From NCBI GenBank assembly GCA_025450375.1, contig JANWHO010000082.1:1-19291 (forward strand): DNA of 19,291 nucleotides, in the 5' to 3' direction. Each line of letters starts with the position of its first letter. The stretch's first letter is position 1. The DNA comes from Chloroflexota bacterium. GTDB lineage: Bacteria; Chloroflexota; UBA5177; JANWHV01. The position numbers and the translations under genes are program-made. Below are positions 1-6,634 of the stretch, piece after piece. Under the pieces are notes generated by a model. It searched no databases and was not told the origin of the DNA. It saw only the letters and a program-made list of their open reading frames with translations.

Positions 1-56
1 CGCGGAGGCGCGGTCAACCGATTAGGCGGCCAGAAGTCAGCACTCGCCTGCCCCGC

Positions 57-857
57 CTATTGTCCCCGCGGCGGCTCCAGCCGCAACGCCAGCGCCTCCT
101 CGATCAACTCCCCCACCAACGTGGCCTCGGCGGCGAGAATGGCCTCCCCTTTCCCGGCGCTGGCCGCTCGTGGGTCGCCGATCGTGCCGGATCGCGAGAG
201 GTCTCGGGTCAACCAGCCGAAGCTGGCGGGGCCTTTCAGGGTGAAACGCTTCATGAATGCTCGCACCGGCGGCAACTCGGGGCTATAGTGCTCGGCCCGC
301 ACCAGTTCCGGGGCGATCGCCAGCATCAACGAGGTCTCGGACTCCCCGCCATGAATCCCATAACCGCCTTCCACTGATGATATTATGTCAACAGACAGGC
401 CGAAGCGGAACGGATGAGCGGTAAAGCAGAGGATGCCAAGCTCCTCCCTGAGATCACGGGCCACATAGTCCACGATCTCCGGGTTCCCCCCATGGGCATT
501 GAGGAACATCAGGCGCCGGAGTCCGCTGGCATGCACCCCGCGCGCCAGATCCTTGAGCGTGGCGGCCAGGGTTTCCCCGCGGAGGCCGACCGTTCCCGCG
601 AATCCGCTATGTTCGTTGCTTTTCCCATACGCCTGCACCGGGAGGGTCCACACTCGCCCGTCATCCGGCCGCGACTCCAGGGCTCGGGTTAGCACCGCCT
701 CGACAATCATCGCATCGGTCAGCACCGGCAAGTGCGGTCCATGCTGTTCGACGGCGCCAATCGGCAAGACCACCAGCACCTGATCGCCGTCCAACGCCGC
801 GATCTCCCTGGTAGTCAGGCGAGCGAGAGAGAAACGATCCGGGACATGGGGAATCAT
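57..857 (-). CDS. Creatininase-family amidohydrolase
   Basis: 266 residues, the usual length for the creatininase (creatinine amidohydrolase) family of metal-dependent hydrolases that open cyclic or linear amides. Seen directly: GAVEQHGPHLP with E37 and H39, then D48 in LTDAM, FLNAHGGN with H122, and GGESETS with E174. These are the expected metal-ligand positions. There is no signal peptide, so it should be cytosolic. The start is supported by GAGGG at 864-868, 6 bases before the ATG, and by a 4-bp overlap with the DUF488 gene upstream, so it is the last gene of a three-gene minus-strand operon. True creatininase carries HYEN where this protein has HGGN, so creatinine itself is not assured; the family also includes formamide and peptide hydrolases. 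In this context a role in opening an amide or ring intermediate is inferred. The 56 bases beyond its stop hold no convincing terminator. Confidence 0.93.
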   Translation of the reverse strand: MIPHVPDRFSLARLTTREIAALDGDQVLVVLPIGAVEQHGPHLPVLTDAMIVEAVLTRALESRPDDGRVWTLPVQAYGKSNEHSGFAGTVGLRGETLAATLKDLARGVHASGLRRLMFLNAHGGNPEIVDYVARDLREELGILCFTAHPFRFGLSVDIISSVEGGYGIHGGESETSLMLAIAPELVRAEHYSPELPPVRAFMKRFTLKGPASFGWLTRDLSRSGTIGDPRAASAGKGEAILAAEATLVGELIEEALALRLEPPRGQ

Positions 858-1225
858 CGGCGGCCCTCGGGTGCGGCATCGGGGTAGCGATCGATATACA
901 TGCGCACCAGCTCATAACGGTGGCAGGGGTCAGGCTCGCGCTCCCTGCACAGCAGGGTGATGGTGCCGTGCTTCTTCTCCAACCGGCGCAGCCGCTCCAG
1001 GGCCCGTGCCGGCACGGCTTTCCGTAGCTCCGCGTAGAATTGCTCCGTATCGATCTTCCCATCCCACCACCGTTGCAATGAGTCGAGCTTGGGCCCCAGC
1101 GATCGCATCCAGAGGTCATAGGCATGCCGCTCCCGGATACTCTTATCCCTCACCACGGTCATCGCCAACACCCGGAAGCCATCCGCGGCTTCCACCGGGT
1201 CGTATACGCTCTTATGCTTGATCAT
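854..1225 (-). CDS. DUF488 family protein
   Basis: 123-residue cytosolic protein. The C-terminal part reads ITLLCREREPDPCHR (about residues 89-103), which matches the LLC-x-E-x(n)-CHR signature of DUF488, with C93, C101 and H102 conserved. The N-terminal half contains the family-like RHAYDLWMRSLGP segment. Biochemical function of the family is not established; the conserved Cys/His suggests nucleotide, metal or thiol chemistry, but that is inference. The ATG overlaps the stop of the FAD oxidase gene by 4 bp (ATGA at 1222-1225), and its own stop overlaps the creatininase start by 4 bp. It therefore probably depends on translational coupling; no Shine-Dalgarno (SD) sequence is visible directly upstream. 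The position between two catabolic enzymes implies it is made with them in fixed ratio. Confidence 0.88.
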   Translation of the reverse strand: MIKHKSVYDPVEAADGFRVLAMTVVRDKSIRERHAYDLWMRSLGPKLDSLQRWWDGKIDTEQFYAELRKAVPARALERLRRLEKKHGTITLLCREREPDPCHRYELVRMYIDRYPDAAPEGRR

Positions 1226-2613
1226 AGAACACGCTGCCGGGCCAGGGTCATGCTGGCCGGCTTGAAGGTGTGCCCGCTTCGCTCGCCTTCGGCGAACGCC
1301 GCCTGAAACTTGCCGGGATTGAGCAAGCCGGCCGGGTCATTCTCCCGTTTGGCCCGCAACAACTCCTCCACGTTTTCCACTTTGCTCCCCTCTTCCAGGA
1401 CGTATCGATGCGGATTGGCGACCCCTACCCCCACGCTCTCCACGAACTCTACCATCCGATCCAGGTGCGCACGACCATGATAGCGGATGATCGGCAGCGC
1501 GGCGGTGAACGGCTCACCGTTGGCCCGAAAATACTCGCAATGCATGGCAAAGTCCTCGCCATATTCCGCTTGAATGGCGCGTACCTGGTCGCCGAAGCGA
1601 TCCGCCGACCAACCAGTTTGCAAGTAGGTCAGTGAATCATCGGCCTTCTTGGCCCACAGTGTGGTGTGATTCCAGGTGAAATCGCTCAACCTGGTCCGTG
1701 AGTCTTGAGGCAGGGCGAACTCCAGCCGCCCACCCTGACGCCCAGCCAGCAACTCAACCCGCTCACGGTATCCCACCCCATACATCAGAATGGCCGACGT
1801 GCGTTCGGCGGGGAACGGGAGGCGCGCTCGCCCAAAATAGCGAGTCACCCCCGGCTCGACGCTGGTGACCAGGCGCTTCGGCACCGAGCCATCCTCGATC
1901 AGCTCCAGGGCGAACGCATGGCAGGCCACGATGTCGGGAAAGCTAAAGACCGCTTGCTCCCACTCTATCCGCCGGGTCAACGGCACCGTGACGTCGGCAA
2001 GCACACCGGTCGTCCCGTAGGCATGAATAACAGAGCCGAGCTCCGCCCCGGTTAGCTCCCGAGGCTTGGAGTCGGCACGCACCGGGTAGACCGTGGCGAC
2101 CCGAACATTGTCGTCCGCGATCACCCCATGGGTGACCGATCCGATCCCGCCTGATCCGCCGGCTATGAAACCGCAGACCGTCGCGGTGAGATAGGTGCTG
2201 GGATAGATGCGAATCTCCTGACCGGTGGCGATGGCCGCCCGGTCCAGGTCCGCGAATTTGACCCCGGCCTCCACTCGCGCCTGACCGTCCTCCAGTGCCA
2301 GCACCCGGTTCATTTTGGTCAGATTGACGACCAAACCGCCTCGCACTGGCACGCACTGGCCGTAGTTCCCGGTCCCTCCGCCGCGCGCGGTCACCGGAGT
2401 GCGAGTGGCATAGGCGGCCTGCAGCACCTCCGCCAGTTCGCCGACCGTCGCGGGCCAGACCACCACATCGGCCCGGCACCCACCGAGATCCTCCTCCAGA
2501 ACATTGGAGAACCACGCATAGTCCTCGGAATTGCTTTGCCGGGTCCGCAAATCCACGCTAACCCGATCTTCCGGCAGAATCTCGGCTAGGCGGTCAAGGA
2601 TTGTCGCTGTCAT
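1222..2613 (-). CDS. FAD-linked oxidase (FAD_binding_4 / GlcD-like)
   Basis: 463 residues from the chosen ATG. The N-terminal half has the vanillyl-alcohol-oxidase-type FAD-binding domain: VVWPATVGELAEVLQ (about 51-65), the pyrophosphate loop TARGGGTGNYGQ (75-86), and AGGSGGIGSVTHG (151-163). The C-terminal half corresponds to the FAD-oxidase substrate domain. The family oxidises 2-hydroxy acids, amino alcohols and similar compounds; the exact substrate is not readable here. No Fe-S Cys cluster and no signal peptide were seen. An upstream in-frame TTG at 2650-2652 would add 13 residues. The ATG at 2611-2613 is preferred because GAGGGCGG lies at 2624-2631 and the protein proper begins with TATILDRLAEIL. 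It is the first gene of the operon with DUF488 and creatininase (4-bp overlaps). Confidence 0.92.
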   Translation of the reverse strand: MTATILDRLAEILPEDRVSVDLRTRQSNSEDYAWFSNVLEEDLGGCRADVVVWPATVGELAEVLQAAYATRTPVTARGGGTGNYGQCVPVRGGLVVNLTKMNRVLALEDGQARVEAGVKFADLDRAAIATGQEIRIYPSTYLTATVCGFIAGGSGGIGSVTHGVIADDNVRVATVYPVRADSKPRELTGAELGSVIHAYGTTGVLADVTVPLTRRIEWEQAVFSFPDIVACHAFALELIEDGSVPKRLVTSVEPGVTRYFGRARLPFPAERTSAILMYGVGYRERVELLAGRQGGRLEFALPQDSRTRLSDFTWNHTTLWAKKADDSLTYLQTGWSADRFGDQVRAIQAEYGEDFAMHCEYFRANGEPFTAALPIIRYHGRAHLDRMVEFVESVGVGVANPHRYVLEEGSKVENVEELLRAKRENDPAGLLNPGKFQAAFAEGERSGHTFKPASMTLARQRVL

Positions 2614-2969
2614 CTGTCGATTACCGCCCTCGCGTTCCCTATGCTCCGACAAGTATCCTTACCGCGACCACGATCTCTCTTCGCGCTCTCGGACGCCACG
2701 CCCCTTGATGAAATGGGCCACACCCGGCCTCAGCCGGAGGTTCGTCAATTCCTCCCAGCCGACCGTGGTTGGCGGCAGGCAGCAACGAACCGAATTGGGA
2801 CCGCTGGCACTCAGCCTAGCAGGCAGGCGCCCGGCAAGGCAATACTGGAGGGGTCGTAAGGGTGTATCGCGCCGCCTCGGTTGCGTGCCCAATCATGGAA
2901 CGCCCTAGGAGGGGCACCGTGCGGAGCGGTATTGACGATCGGCGTATGTGGCCAGCGCCCTTGGCCGGC
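2614..2969. other. Intergenic region upstream of the FAD oxidase operon
   Basis: About 356 bases between the FAD oxidase start and the end of the small minus-strand gene. Open frames here on both strands have no recognisable protein character. The only clear structure is the 22-bp hairpin repeat at 2720-2741. On the minus strand a TTGACG lies beside this repeat but has no fitting -10 box, so no promoter is called. Confidence 0.5.
2720..2741. repeat. 22-bp dispersed hairpin repeat, copy A
   Basis: Identical over 22 bases to 9585-9606. The core CCGGC-CTCA-GCCGG forms a 5-bp GC stem with a 4-base loop. Similarity outside the 22 bases is weak. It lies about 100 bases upstream of the FAD oxidase start, outside any convincing gene. 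Confidence 0.7.
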
Positions 2970-3260
2970 CTAGCCGCCGTGAACCCAACGGACCAGAGTG
3001 CGGAGCGCGAACGTGTCGCAGCCACTCCGGTCGCTGAGAACGGCGCATTGCTGCTGGAACGATCCATCCAGGGGATTGGGGCGGGTTGCCTCGGCCAGTA
3101 TCGGCAGGCGCTCCAGTTCCACGCCCAGCCATTGGGCCAACTGCGGATAACTGAAATCCTGACAGACCCGGAATGCCTCAAGATCAGGCCCGAGTGTCCC
3201 CGCCTGCCACGAGGCGCCCGTCGCGCGGGACGATGAGAAGGGAGGAAATGCTGTTGACAT
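2970..3260 (-). CDS. Small hypothetical protein, HTH-like
   Basis: 96 residues, not confidently recognised. The middle, FSYPQLAQWLGVELERLPILAEATRPNP (about residues 36-63), looks like a short helical DNA-binding or adaptor segment of the type 'x-x-Q-L-A-x-x-L-G-x-x-x-x-x-L-x-x-L-A'; the end, TFALRTLVRWVHGG, also looks helical. Codon use resembles neighbouring genes. The only in-frame ATG is at 3258-3260 and no SD sequence precedes it, so translation may be leaderless or the start may be wrong. It diverges from the barrel/lyase pair and reads towards the FAD oxidase operon, so it could be a local regulator. That is inference from position and the helical segment alone. Confidence 0.5.
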   Translation of the reverse strand: MSTAFPPFSSSRATGASWQAGTLGPDLEAFRVCQDFSYPQLAQWLGVELERLPILAEATRPNPLDGSFQQQCAVLSDRSGCDTFALRTLVRWVHGG

Positions 3261-3332
3261 CTGGGCAGCATAGCGGAGGCGCCGCCCCAGGACTAGCTAA
3301 AATGTGGACAGCGACCCCATTATTGCGCCAAC

Positions 3333-3362
3333 TTGTCAATCCCCTGGCAACGTCATTACCAT
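3333..3362 (+). promoter_or_regulatory. Candidate sigma70-type promoter for the barrel/lyase pair
   Basis: TTGTCA at 3333-3338 and TACCAT at 3357-3362 are separated by 18 bases. The -35 is a 5/6 match and the -10 a 4/6 match to consensus. It lies about 45 bases before the ATG at 3407. No other candidate in the divergent gap is better. Confidence 0.4.
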
Positions 3363-3380
3363 AACAACAATGAGGCGTTG
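3348..3380. promoter_or_regulatory. Imperfect dyad, possible operator or 5'-UTR hairpin
   Basis: CAACGTCATT (3348-3357) is complementary to AATGAGGCGTTG (3369-3380) except for two extra bases in the right arm. The arms are separated by 11 bases. The dyad covers the candidate -10 and the likely transcription start of the barrel/lyase pair. Confidence 0.3.
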
Positions 3381-3390
3381 AACTATGGCC

Positions 3391-3398
3391 AAGAAGGG
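3391..3398 (+). promoter_or_regulatory. Ribosome binding site deciding the start at 3407
   Basis: AAGAAGGG lies 8 bases before ATG 3407 but only 2 bases before the in-frame GTG at 3401. The ATG is therefore the better start. Confidence 0.6.
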
Positions 3399-3406
3399 TC
3401 GTGCGT

Positions 3407-3940
3407 ATGGCCGACATGGGGGAAGGGATCTGGCGAACCGATACGACCATCCCGGTATTCCAAGCGATGCAACAAATTGTCCCCGTGCGCCCCGATTATT
3501 GTTTAGCCCCGATCGCCGAGGGCTTTAACTGGTCCGACTGCCTGAGTTTCGCCGCCGAGGGTGACTGGTACCTGGTAGTGTTCCGCTCCGTACGCATGGA
3601 ATCCGCCGATCTCGTCCTTTTGACCGAGTTGGACGACCGAGCCTTCGAGGAGGCGCGCGCCGCCTCGGGATTGATCTACTACTTCAAGGGCGAACTGAAT
3701 GAGCGCCGAGAATGTCTCTCGTTTTGCCTCTGGGAGGATCAGCCACAGGCATGGTCGGCCGCCGGCCTCCAGCACCACATCGCGGCGGCGGCCCTGGTGC
3801 GCGACATGTATCAGAGCTACCGGCTTGAGCGTTACAGAGTGTTGAAGCAGGCTGGCAACCCAGTGCCCCAGTTTCTACCCCTGCATGGCGGCCCGATCGC
3901 GGCCTTGAACGTGCAAGTACTGCCCGCCCCGTCGCGCTAA
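3407..3940 (+). CDS. Hypothetical protein, dimeric alpha/beta-barrel-like (ABM-like)
   Basis: 177 residues from ATG 3407. No certain family call. The central part has a pattern of strand WYLVVFRSV (about 54-62), helix ADLVLLTELDDRAFEEARA (67-85), strands LIYYFKGELNERRECLSFCLWE (89-110), then helix and strand to ERYRVL (141-146). This is what dimeric alpha+beta barrel proteins (antibiotic-biosynthesis-monooxygenase type) look like. There is no signal peptide or membrane segment. Its stop and the lyase start share the sequence TAATG at 3938-3942, so the two are translationally coupled and probably act in the same step or complex. Cysteines occur at about 32, 45, 103 and 107. It could be a small oxygenase, an isomerase or a non-catalytic partner. 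Confidence 0.82.
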   Translation: MADMGEGIWRTDTTIPVFQAMQQIVPVRPDYCLAPIAEGFNWSDCLSFAAEGDWYLVVFRSVRMESADLVLLTELDDRAFEEARAASGLIYYFKGELNERRECLSFCLWEDQPQAWSAAGLQHHIAAAALVRDMYQSYRLERYRVLKQAGNPVPQFLPLHGGPIAALNVQVLPAPSR

Positions 3941-5424
3941 TGGAAGCCGTCCTTCTCGACGGTCGAACCTTACACATTGACGGTCTGGAACGGATCGCCG
4001 CGCAAGGCGCGCCCGCCGCCGTGCCCCCGGAGAGCTGGGATCGGGTCCGGGCCGCTCGTGCCGTCGTGGGCCGGGCATCCGAGTATGACCGCCCGGTCTA
4101 CGGCTTGACTACCGGCGTGGGCGCCTTCAAACGGCATGGAGTGCCCCAGACGGACCGCGCGGCCTTTCAGGAGCGGATGATCCGCACGCACGCGACGGCG
4201 GTGGGTCCGGCGCTGTCTGCCGTGCAGGTGCGCGCGATGATCGCGGCCCGCGTAAACGGCATGGCGGCCGGCTTCTCCAGCGCCGGGCCGGCCGTGGTGG
4301 AAGGCTTGCTCGCGCTCCTCAACAAACGTGTCCATCCGGTCGTTCCGGCTCTCGGCTCCCTCGGCGCCTCGGACCTGAGCCAGAACGCGGCCATCGCCTC
4401 GGTCCTCCTGGGCTTCGGCGAGGCGGAATTTGAAGGCAAGCGCATCTCGGGGGCCGATGCCCTAGCCGCCGTTGAACTGACCCCACTCTCACTGGAACCG
4501 GGCGAGGCGCTTGCCCTGATCAGTGCCAACACCCTTAGCCTGGGAGTCGGCGCGCTGGCGCTCCAGGAGGCCCGCCGAGTCGCGGACGCCTTCGACCACG
4601 CGGCGGTTCTTTCCCTGGAAGGTTTTGGCGCCAACCTCGGCATTCTCGATCCCGCCGCCGCCCTGGCCCGCCCGCAACCCGGTTACGTGGCCATGGTGCG
4701 GCGGTTCCGAGATCTCCTGGTGGGGAGCCTGTTATGGGACGACGGCGCCGCTCGATTCCTGCAGGATCCGCTGAGCTTCCGTTGCGTTGCCCACGTCCAT
4801 GGCGCCTTACGGGCGACTCTGGATGCCCTGGTCCTTACCCTGGAAACCGATCTGAACTCCTCGACCGACAACCCACTGGTGCTGTCCGAGGGGGATCGGG
4901 TGTTCTCAAGCGCCGGATTCGACGCCACGCTCCTTGCGATCCAGTTCGACGCCTTGCGCCTGGCCTGGCTTCATGTCGGACTCACCGCCGATCGGCGGGT
5001 GGAAAAGCTGATCACCTCGACCTTCAGCGGCCTCCCCGGCGGACTGGGCCTGGCCGAGGGGGTCGACGGGGGGATCATGATCGCCTCGTATACCTGCGCC
5101 TCCCTCGCCGCCGAGGCCCGGAATCTGGCCCTGCCCGCGTCGCTCGGGATCGCGCCAGTGGCGGAGGGCGTGGAAGACCACGCCGGCCTTGCCCCGTTGA
5201 GCGTACGCCGTACCCTGGAGATGCACTCCATGCTGGCCCGTATCGCGGCCATCGAGTTGATTACGGCGGCCGAGGCCGTGGACCGCCGGAAGGTAACTCG
5301 CCTGAGCCGCGGCGGGGAAGCCGCGTACGCACTTACACGGGCATACGCGCCCCCCTATGGACCCGAATGGCAGTTTGCCGCCGAGGCCCTGGCCGAACAC
5401 CTGCGCACCCGCGGCATCTCCTAA
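3940..5424 (+). CDS. Histidine ammonia-lyase homologue with a non-canonical MIO site
   Basis: 494 residues, full length for the aromatic amino acid lyase (HAL/PAL) family. Recognisable family segments: VYGLTTGVGAF (Y54), RTHATAVG (H84), LGSLGASDLSQNA (139-150), EALALISAN (189-197), LQDPLSFRC (274-282), NSSTDNPLV (306-314), SSAGFDA (323-329), GVEDHAGLAP (410-419). By eye against Pseudomonas putida HAL, Tyr53, His83, Arg283, Phe329 and Glu414 are kept (Y54, H84, R281, F327, E412). The Ala-Ser-Gly triad that forms the MIO cofactor is Ala143-Ser144-Asp145; the family Gly is missing in frame. Asn195 is Ser195 and Tyr280 is Leu278. A normal MIO-dependent deamination therefore seems unlikely. A lyase acting on a better leaving group, such as a quaternary amine, is a reasonable alternative. 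The start is coupled to the preceding gene by TAATG, and its 3' end overlaps the oxidase gene on the other strand by 4 bp. Confidence 0.9.
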   Translation: MEAVLLDGRTLHIDGLERIAAQGAPAAVPPESWDRVRAARAVVGRASEYDRPVYGLTTGVGAFKRHGVPQTDRAAFQERMIRTHATAVGPALSAVQVRAMIAARVNGMAAGFSSAGPAVVEGLLALLNKRVHPVVPALGSLGASDLSQNAAIASVLLGFGEAEFEGKRISGADALAAVELTPLSLEPGEALALISANTLSLGVGALALQEARRVADAFDHAAVLSLEGFGANLGILDPAAALARPQPGYVAMVRRFRDLLVGSLLWDDGAARFLQDPLSFRCVAHVHGALRATLDALVLTLETDLNSSTDNPLVLSEGDRVFSSAGFDATLLAIQFDALRLAWLHVGLTADRRVEKLITSTFSGLPGGLGLAEGVDGGIMIASYTCASLAAEARNLALPASLGIAPVAEGVEDHAGLAPLSVRRTLEMHSMLARIAAIELITAAEAVDRRKVTRLSRGGEAAYALTRAYAPPYGPEWQFAAEALAEHLRTRGIS

Positions 5425-6632
5425 CCGCCGTACACGGGCTCCCGGTTCTTCTCCAAATACTCCTCGAAGGCGCGCGGCGGATTCGCCATGGTGAGCAAGG
5501 GTCGATCGACCGCGAAGTCCGCCACGTTACAGAGGGTCTCACCATCGATGGCGAATTCGCTGAGAATCCTCCCGATAATCGAGGCGAACTTATAGCCATG
5601 GCCGGCCCCAAGGGCCAGCGAAACCTCCGGGTACTCGGGCAGCGTATCAATCACGAAATCGCGATCGGGCGGTAGCGTGTACATGCAGGTCTTGGTGACT
5701 ACTTCCGGGCCGAACGCGGTCGGTAAATGACGGCGGATGAAACCCTCGACCCGGGCCAACGTTTTCTGGTCCGGCTCGAAAGTACGGGTTTCCGGGGTGA
5801 CTTCCTGACCTCCCAGATCCTGCGCTACCTTCACCCCGCGTTCCTCGCCGTGGACAGGCAGGCCATAGAAGCAGGGATTGTCGTACCAGATCCAAACTGG
5901 GAAGCGATCCGGCTGGAACTGGCGGAGATCCGGAGCGCCATAGTAGGTAACCTGCTCCTGGGTCCAGGTCAGCGGGAGACGAACCCCCAACGGGGCGAGA
6001 ACCTGGTTGGTCCACGCATCGGCGGCCACCACCAGCTTCCGGCAGCGGTAGGTCGCCTGGGGCGTCACCACCTCCATCCCATCGGGGCGGGCGCTGATCG
6101 AGGTGACCGGGGTGTTGTCGAGCAAGGTGGCCCCGTGCGAACGGGCCAGCGTGAAGTGGGCCTGGGTGCAGGCATGCGCCGGAGCGATTCCACTCTGTTC
6201 CTGATAGATCGCCACCGTTCCCTCGTCCAGCCTGAATTGGGGGAAGCGGCGCATTACCGCGTCCGCCGAAAGCTCCTCGAACGGGATGCCAAGCCCGCGC
6301 ATCCCCGCCATATGCCCGGCGGGTGAGACAAGCCCTCCCTCTGGAAACAGGTCGAGACCGCCGCTCTTGATCAGCAGTGGCCGCCCCAGTTCGTCCCCTA
6401 CCTCGCGCCAGGCCGCGTAGCTGTGCGCGGCCAGTTCGGCGTAGATCTTTTTGTCGTACGACAAGCGAATGATTCGCGAATGGTCTTCCGAGGCGCCCTT
6501 GTCATGGCCGAGCGCAAATTGCTCCAGACCCAAGACGGACTTCCCGGCCCGGCGCGCCAACCAATAGGCCGCGCCCGCCCCCAAGCCGCCCAGGCCAATG
6601 ACGATATACTCAAACTCTTGATTGACTGCCAT
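5421..6632 (-). CDS. N-methyl amino acid oxidase (MSOX / N-methyltryptophan oxidase family)
   Basis: 403 residues, close to monomeric sarcosine oxidase (MSOX). Seen: N-terminal dinucleotide fold YIVIGLGGLGAGAAYWLA (9-26), EDHSRIIRLSY (49-59) with R53 at the MSOX Arg52 position, GVKVAQD with K268 near the oxygen-activating Lys265, KTCMYTLPPDRDFVID (314-329) with C316 at the position of covalent FAD attachment (MSOX Cys315), and GAGHGYKFA with K348 matching the carboxylate-binding Lys348. It should oxidatively demethylate a secondary or tertiary N-methyl amino acid, giving formaldehyde and H2O2. The segment after K268 differs from MSOX, so the substrate may not be sarcosine. There is no signal peptide. 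It starts 2 bases after the stop of the BHMT-like gene, with only a weak, distant GAGG as SD sequence, so it is probably coupled. Confidence 0.93.
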   Translation of the reverse strand: MAVNQEFEYIVIGLGGLGAGAAYWLARRAGKSVLGLEQFALGHDKGASEDHSRIIRLSYDKKIYAELAAHSYAAWREVGDELGRPLLIKSGGLDLFPEGGLVSPAGHMAGMRGLGIPFEELSADAVMRRFPQFRLDEGTVAIYQEQSGIAPAHACTQAHFTLARSHGATLLDNTPVTSISARPDGMEVVTPQATYRCRKLVVAADAWTNQVLAPLGVRLPLTWTQEQVTYYGAPDLRQFQPDRFPVWIWYDNPCFYGLPVHGEERGVKVAQDLGGQEVTPETRTFEPDQKTLARVEGFIRRHLPTAFGPEVVTKTCMYTLPPDRDFVIDTLPEYPEVSLALGAGHGYKFASIIGRILSEFAIDGETLCNVADFAVDRPLLTMANPPRAFEEYLEKNREPVYGG

Positions 6633-6634
6633 GG

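Noticed and set aside
1..56. AGGCG/CGCCT inverted repeat downstream of the creatininase gene as a terminator
   Set aside because: The stem is only 5 bp with a long loop and no T-run on the minus strand.
2650..2652. TTG as start of the FAD oxidase
   Set aside because: AAGGA is only 3 bases before the TTG, and the added 13 residues are charged and atypical. ATG 2611-2613 has a GAGGGCGG upstream and fits the domain start better.
2830..2960. Possible T-box-like leader on the minus strand (CGACCCCTCC and GGCGGCGCGATAC resemble T-box tail pieces)
   Set aside because: The conserved GGTGGTACCGCG core is absent, there is no terminator/antiterminator pair, and the downstream gene is neither an aminoacyl-tRNA synthetase nor an amino acid biosynthesis gene.
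3254..3259. TTGACA as a plus-strand -35 box
   Set aside because: No -10-like hexamer at 16-18 bases, and it lies about 150 bases from the next start; the 3333-3362 pair fits better.
4366..4374. The missing Gly in the MIO triad as a sequencing error or frameshift
   Set aside because: The frame is intact on both sides, the change is a whole codon, and two other MIO-linked residues are also altered, so an error is unlikely.
4734..5675. Long plus-strand frame inside the lyase gene and beyond
   Set aside because: It is a shadow in another frame of the lyase and the oxidase, rich in Arg/Gly/Pro and with no family resemblance.
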